Shown: positions 7,332-11,162 of the stretch, piece by piece | How positions within the stretch are numbered: the first letter of the stretch is position 1 | Layout: every line of letters starts with the position of its first letter | Source: JADHUC01 sp964617665 | GTDB lineage: Bacteria > Planctomycetota > Planctomycetia > Pirellulales > Pirellulaceae | Length of the DNA: 11,162 nucleotides | NCBI GenBank assembly: GCA_964617665.1 | Contig: CAZUAH010000464.1 | Location: 1-11,162 of the forward strand | Reading direction: 5' to 3' | Translations under genes and position numbers: made by a program | The notes under the pieces: generated by a model | The model's input: the letters and a program-made list of their open reading frames with translations, nothing else | Database searches by the model: none | Told to the model about the DNA's origin: nothing

Positions 7332-9917
7332 ATGGCGGAAAAAGACCTTGGGCGCATTCTCCTTGTCGACGACGAGGATGCGATTCGCGAGGGGCTGGCC
7401 GAGCAGTTTCAGCGACTAGGCTTCGAGGTCGTTGGCCAGCGGTCTCCCCACGAAGCGTTGCAGTTACTTTCGGAAGACCCGGCTCAATTTCAGTTTGCGT
7501 TTGTGGACCATCGTTTCGACACACTCACGTATGACCGTGTAGACGACATCCCAGATCCAGACCCACTAGCGAGAGTGCCGTGGAAAGATGTGGGCATTGA
7601 ACTCGTCCGGCAATTCGCTGGGCTCAACCCCAACTTGACGATCATTGTCTACTCGGCGCAGGTGATTCCTGATGACAAAGTTCGCGAGGCGCTGGCGTGC
7701 GGTGCGAAGCGCTATATTCTTCAGCCAAAACTTGTCGAGACGTTTGAGAACGAATTCAAGCCGGCATTTGAGGAGATTCTGGATCTGAGAAGTCAGCTTG
7801 ACCAGTATCACATCTCGTGGCAGCAATTCGGTGCTGCCCTACCAATCTTGGACGTAGGTGTAAATCTAATCGACCGACAGCACAAGATGTGGTATCGCAA
7901 CGAGGCCTACAGGCAAATGGTAGGCCATAGTGAAGATTCACCGGATTTCTGCTACTGCCAGTCCCATCGCTACCCGGTCGAGCAGGGCGGATGTTGGGGA
8001 TGTATTGTAGATCAGGCGATCGACGAGAACGTTCCCATCGACCACATCTTCTACTCCCCCGTTTATCCTGGTGGCACAGAAACGTTCAAGTACATGCACG
8101 TCTGGGTAAACCCTGTACACGGGAAGGCGGGTCACGCCATTGCGGCCGTTGAATCTGTAGTCGATCTGACGGGCAGCCCGACGATCATAGATATGCCCCT
8201 GGTCGCGCACCTGAAGCTGCTGGCAGCCTCGATTTTCGAGCGGCGGTTTCACACGGTGCGAATATACCGCAGCAGAAAGGATCACCGCACAACGTACCGA
8301 GAGACTGCGATCCTAATTGAGGGCGCTGAGTACGTCGCAGAGCAGCAAGCGAAAGGAAGCCGGATCGCATTTCATGACGAACTGATCGCCCGAGATTCTC
8401 GTAGCGTCAAACTCGATGACTTGGATTGTACGTGGCAGCCGCGATCCGTGGGCACCCGAAAGGAGCCATCTGCAGATCACATGGATTTGCCAGACCAATC
8501 CTTGTCGATTACCGGACAGGCGTCTGCGGGAGTCTTGCGCTTTGCCTTGTACGGCCCAAACGGCAAGCACATCGGCTGGATTGAAGCCGAGTCGGCCCCG
8601 TGCCATCTCGACGTGCTCGACTCGCGAAAAGTCTTGCAGCCCTATGCGACGGAAATTGCCCGTGTGCTTGCGACCAAGGGCGACGACCGACTGAAAGCCC
8701 CTGCTGATGACACGGTGGAACGTCTACGGATCCGTCTGGGGGCAATGATGCCCTCGCCCGAGTTGGTGTCTACGGCACTCCACGCGTTGGTAGATGAGTT
8801 TGAAGAAGCACTCCCGGAAGATCCGTGCGGCGAAGACTCCATTATGGCGCACATCCGCGTCGTGGATGGTGACATCTGCAGGCTCATTGATGGCGTAGGC
8901 CGGTACGCGCAAGTGGCTCAGAAGGAACGTCGCATGGACGACCCCGCGTTGGCGACGAGTTCCGTTATTCACACCGGTCAGTCGTTAGTGACGAATGATA
9001 TTGGCGGCGATTCGGTCAGCCAAAAGAAGCTAGTAGCTCTAGCTCAGGAGGAAAGGGAAATCCTGGAAGATATGAGCAGCCATGCGATTGTCCCCCTTGT
9101 GTTTGGAGGTTGCCCCATTGGAGCACTCTGTGTCTACGCAAGGCCAAAGGACTTCTTCGTCGATCGCATTGATCTTTTGCACGACGTAGGACGCCTACTG
9201 GGTCCGATCGTGTACGCAAGCTGGGGCGTCATGCGGGCTCAGAGGCAGGCGGAGAATATCGCCGCCTTGGCTTCGTTCGCTGGGAGGGCAGGCGCAGGTT
9301 CGGTGTGGATTCACCGTGCGGCCCAGAAGCTCAGTGCCGCAAACAGTCTAATCGTACGAGGAAGACGATACGCTGAAAGGCTGGAGGACGCGAAGCTGCT
9401 GGACATGTTCGCGGAACTCGAACGCCTGAACCTGGAGGCGCAGGCGGAACGGGAACCAGATGACCCTGGCACATTCACCGCAAGTATCGGTGATCTTGTC
9501 GCGATGGTGATCGAGCAGTTTCGAGACACTCGTCCCGCGGCGAGAGTGGAGTTCAAATCGATAAGGAGTCTAGTGCAGGTCGAGGCGCCGCCCTATTGGG
9601 TGCGTCACGCGCTCCAGATTCTGCTGGACAATGCGGCACATGCGGTGCGCAGAGCGCCGTCGTCTGGCTGTGTCAGGGTACGCATTCAGGTTGAACTTAG
9701 TCGTGTTGCAGTTCATGTTCGAGATACGGGGCCAGGAGTGCCGTCGGACATTGCCAGCCGACTATTTCGTGCGCCGGTGCCCAGTGACAAAGGTGGCAGA
9801 GGCGTGGGACTTCTGGTTGCCAGGGGTATCGCGCTCAGCTACGGAGGAAATGTACAGATGCTTTCGGGCAACGCCGGAGAAACTGAGTTTGTGCTATACC
9901 TGCCAATCCGTGAATAG
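7332..9917 (+). CDS. Receiver - PAS - GAF-like - histidine-kinase core signalling protein
   Basis: An 861-residue soluble protein. The N-terminal receiver (about 7-150) has D13/D14 and phosphoacceptor D59, with S108 at the Thr position. In the usual GA-x2-YL-x-KP motif the conserved Lys is Gln (Q131), with a Lys two residues on. A 29-residue acidic loop runs from D59 to G88. A PAS domain follows (about 160-282) with Cys at 207, 209, 221 and 224; the C-x2-C part resembles the HGxxxPCxxCP signature of some PAS sensors. Two GAF-like segments come next (about 288-448 and 470-630). The kinase core has a weak H-box candidate at H661 (IHRAAQKL, no following acid), N-box N767, G1 box DTGPGV (798-803) and G2 box GRGVGL (822-827). 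The ATP-binding half is more canonical than in the upstream kinase, the phosphorylation site less so. It starts 17 bases after the upstream gene, implying co-transcription and probable crosstalk. Confidence 0.8.
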   Translation: MAEKDLGRILLVDDEDAIREGLAEQFQRLGFEVVGQRSPHEALQLLSEDPAQFQFAFVDHRFDTLTYDRVDDIPDPDPLARVPWKDVGIELVRQFAGLNPNLTIIVYSAQVIPDDKVREALACGAKRYILQPKLVETFENEFKPAFEEILDLRSQLDQYHISWQQFGAALPILDVGVNLIDRQHKMWYRNEAYRQMVGHSEDSPDFCYCQSHRYPVEQGGCWGCIVDQAIDENVPIDHIFYSPVYPGGTETFKYMHVWVNPVHGKAGHAIAAVESVVDLTGSPTIIDMPLVAHLKLLAASIFERRFHTVRIYRSRKDHRTTYRETAILIEGAEYVAEQQAKGSRIAFHDELIARDSRSVKLDDLDCTWQPRSVGTRKEPSADHMDLPDQSLSITGQASAGVLRFALYGPNGKHIGWIEAESAPCHLDVLDSRKVLQPYATEIARVLATKGDDRLKAPADDTVERLRIRLGAMMPSPELVSTALHALVDEFEEALPEDPCGEDSIMAHIRVVDGDICRLIDGVGRYAQVAQKERRMDDPALATSSVIHTGQSLVTNDIGGDSVSQKKLVALAQEEREILEDMSSHAIVPLVFGGCPIGALCVYARPKDFFVDRIDLLHDVGRLLGPIVYASWGVMRAQRQAENIAALASFAGRAGAGSVWIHRAAQKLSAANSLIVRGRRYAERLEDAKLLDMFAELERLNLEAQAEREPDDPGTFTASIGDLVAMVIEQFRDTRPAARVEFKSIRSLVQVEAPPYWVRHALQILLDNAAHAVRRAPSSGCVRVRIQVELSRVAVHVRDTGPGVPSDIASRLFRAPVPSDKGGRGVGLLVARGIALSYGGNVQMLSGNAGETEFVLYLPIRE

Positions 9918-9969
9918 CAGCCAGTCATGGAAAGACATCAACAGGCGCTGACAGTAGAGGAGTATCCGC

Positions 9970-11115
9970 ATGAAAGGAGCAATTCTGCTCGTTGACAACG
10001 ATCCCGATATCCTAAAGCATTTCGGGACCTTGCTTGAAGAGGAGGAGTACTTGGTTTTTCGGGCCAAGGACGCCGAAAACGCTAAACGACTCGCACGAGA
10101 ACAAGACGTCGACATCGCCGTGATCGACGTTCGATTGCAGCACGAGGATGCTCCAGGTGATATTAGCGGCGTCAAACTGTCAGCTTCTCTTCCAACAAGT
10201 ATCTGTCGGATTCTGCACACCGCTCACAAGAACGACAAAGAATGGGTTGAAGCCCTATGCTTTCAGGGGAAGGCCGATGGCTACATGATGAAGAACATTG
10301 GCTCCGAAGAGCAACTGAGAGAGATCGAGCGTTGTTGCCTGCATAAGGTGCGATTGAACCCGGTAGTCGACATTGAATTGGACGGCGGTTTAGACTGGGA
10401 TGCCGTCGGCCAGGTCGCCGTAGATTCTCTCAGAGGTGCTACACCTATGATCGCAGATCTGCAGGATCAGTTGAATGCGTTGTCCGCGTCCGATTTAGGA
10501 AGGGACGTGGAACGCCTGCTTCGCCGACTACTGCCCAATTCTGCTACACGTGCATCATTCACGCAGAACGAGCCTGGACACGGAGGGGCAGGTGTGCTGA
10601 ATGCCACGGTCGTCCGCGAAGTAGCCAAGCTCCGGGAGACAGTCGTTGTGAAATTCGGAGCAGAGAGCATTGTTCGTAGCGAAGCCGATCGCTATGAGAG
10701 CTTTGTGGAGCCCTTGCCGGACGAAGCGGCCGCGCGGCTAAGGTGGCGCGCGTCGCTACAGCGGCTGGCGGCTATCGCCTATTCTAGGGTCGGGGCGGGC
10801 GAAGCGGATGTGCCCGCGCTGGAGGAGGTACGCAAGAGGTTGGAGAAGGAGCACCGGCGCGTGCGCGATATTATTCACACGCTGTTCGAGACCACCTGCG
10901 GCATTTGGTATGAGGCGTATCGCGAACCCGATGATTCTCAAGTGCCAAAGAGGCTCCGCGATGAGGTTTATCTCGGCGACCAGGGCTTGTGGTACAAGCG
11001 CGACGACGCTCGCCATGCCCTGGATGCGGCTCTTGACATCGCAAAGATGCCGAAAGGTTCGCTCAGTGGTGGCCCCAGCGATACGGAACTGGTCTTTCGC
11101 GTGGGAAGAACGTAA
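9970..11115 (+). CDS. Receiver fused to a phosphotransferase/kinase-like N-lobe (TCAD9-like)
   Basis: A 381-residue protein beginning seven bases after AGAGGAG (9956-9962) and 52 bases after the upstream kinase. Residues 1-125 are a receiver with D9/D11, phosphoacceptor D53, T84 and K108. After a linker, residues about 177-320 resemble the N-lobe of aminoglycoside-phosphotransferase-like kinases: a glycine-rich turn GHGGAG (203-208), VVVKFG with the candidate nucleotide-binding Lys (228), RSEADRY with the candidate partner Glu (238), then LAAIAYSRVG (266-275) at the hinge. From memory this pattern matches TCAD9, a domain described in NTP-dependent bacterial conflict systems; I could not verify it. 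No HGD-x4-N catalytic loop or metal-binding Asp appears before the stop, so the protein holds only the first lobe. It may be a phosphorylation-controlled binding or adaptor protein rather than an enzyme, or the rest may be encoded by a downstream gene. Confidence 0.6.
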   Translation: MKGAILLVDNDPDILKHFGTLLEEEEYLVFRAKDAENAKRLAREQDVDIAVIDVRLQHEDAPGDISGVKLSASLPTSICRILHTAHKNDKEWVEALCFQGKADGYMMKNIGSEEQLREIERCCLHKVRLNPVVDIELDGGLDWDAVGQVAVDSLRGATPMIADLQDQLNALSASDLGRDVERLLRRLLPNSATRASFTQNEPGHGGAGVLNATVVREVAKLRETVVVKFGAESIVRSEADRYESFVEPLPDEAAARLRWRASLQRLAAIAYSRVGAGEADVPALEEVRKRLEKEHRRVRDIIHTLFETTCGIWYEAYREPDDSQVPKRLRDEVYLGDQGLWYKRDDARHALDAALDIAKMPKGSLSGGPSDTELVFRVGRT

Positions 11116-11162
11116 CAGTTTAGTTCCCTGACCACTGTATCGGTGAGCGATCGCATGGGCTA

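Noticed and set aside
11147..11154. GCGATCGC (HIP1-like octamer)
   Set aside because: A single occurrence of a palindromic octamer in GC-rich DNA is expected by chance.
11116..11162. Start of a further operon gene (GTG at 11142 or ATG at 11155)
   Set aside because: Fewer than 25 bases are visible and no clear ribosome site precedes either codon.

Overview
The window looks like chromosomal DNA of a planctomycete, probably close to the Pirellulales. This rests on the left-hand genes: a Gfo/Idh/MocA oxidoreductase of the kind common in that phylum, and a secreted protein joining a methyltransferase-like domain to PQQ-like propellers. The assignment is from memory of these families, not from a search. 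All five recognisable genes are on the + strand.

Left part (1-4329). The 3' end of the oxidoreductase gene (1-1008) is followed by a 195-base gap and the large methyltransferase/PQQ-propeller gene (1204-4329). This part is peppered with short tandem repeats of 7-base units. There are two unit families, one like GGGATAC and one like AAGAGTC. They lie in the gap, inside the methyltransferase-like domain, and in the linker between the two propeller halves. In the gap and in the linker they form facing inverted arrays that could fold into long hairpins, with loops of unrelated sequence.

Middle (4330-4920). About 590 bases hold no convincing gene. There is a good sigma-70-like promoter (4742-4769), a leader of about 145 bases and a strong Shine-Dalgarno site. 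A faint coding-like stretch on the minus strand may be a gene remnant.

Right part (4921-11115). Three signalling genes lie close together (gaps of 17 and 52 bases) and look like one operon. The first is a 797-residue protein with an unrecognised N-terminus, a receiver domain, a PAS/GAF-like sensor with a Cys pair, and a histidine-kinase core. The second is an 861-residue protein with an N-terminal receiver, a Cys-rich PAS domain, two GAF-like segments and a histidine-kinase core. The third is a 381-residue protein with an N-terminal receiver and a C-terminal domain resembling the N-lobe of aminoglycoside-phosphotransferase-like kinases. That last domain is, from memory, close to the TCAD9 family linked to bacterial conflict systems. 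No catalytic C-lobe is visible.

All three receivers keep the phosphoacceptor Asp and share an unusually long loop after it. I infer a phosphorelay in which two receiver-bearing sensor kinases control the receiver/kinase-like output protein. Third-position GC is much lower in the signalling genes than in the oxidoreductase gene, and I saw no heptamer arrays there. This fits a separately acquired accessory module. The operon may continue past the window.
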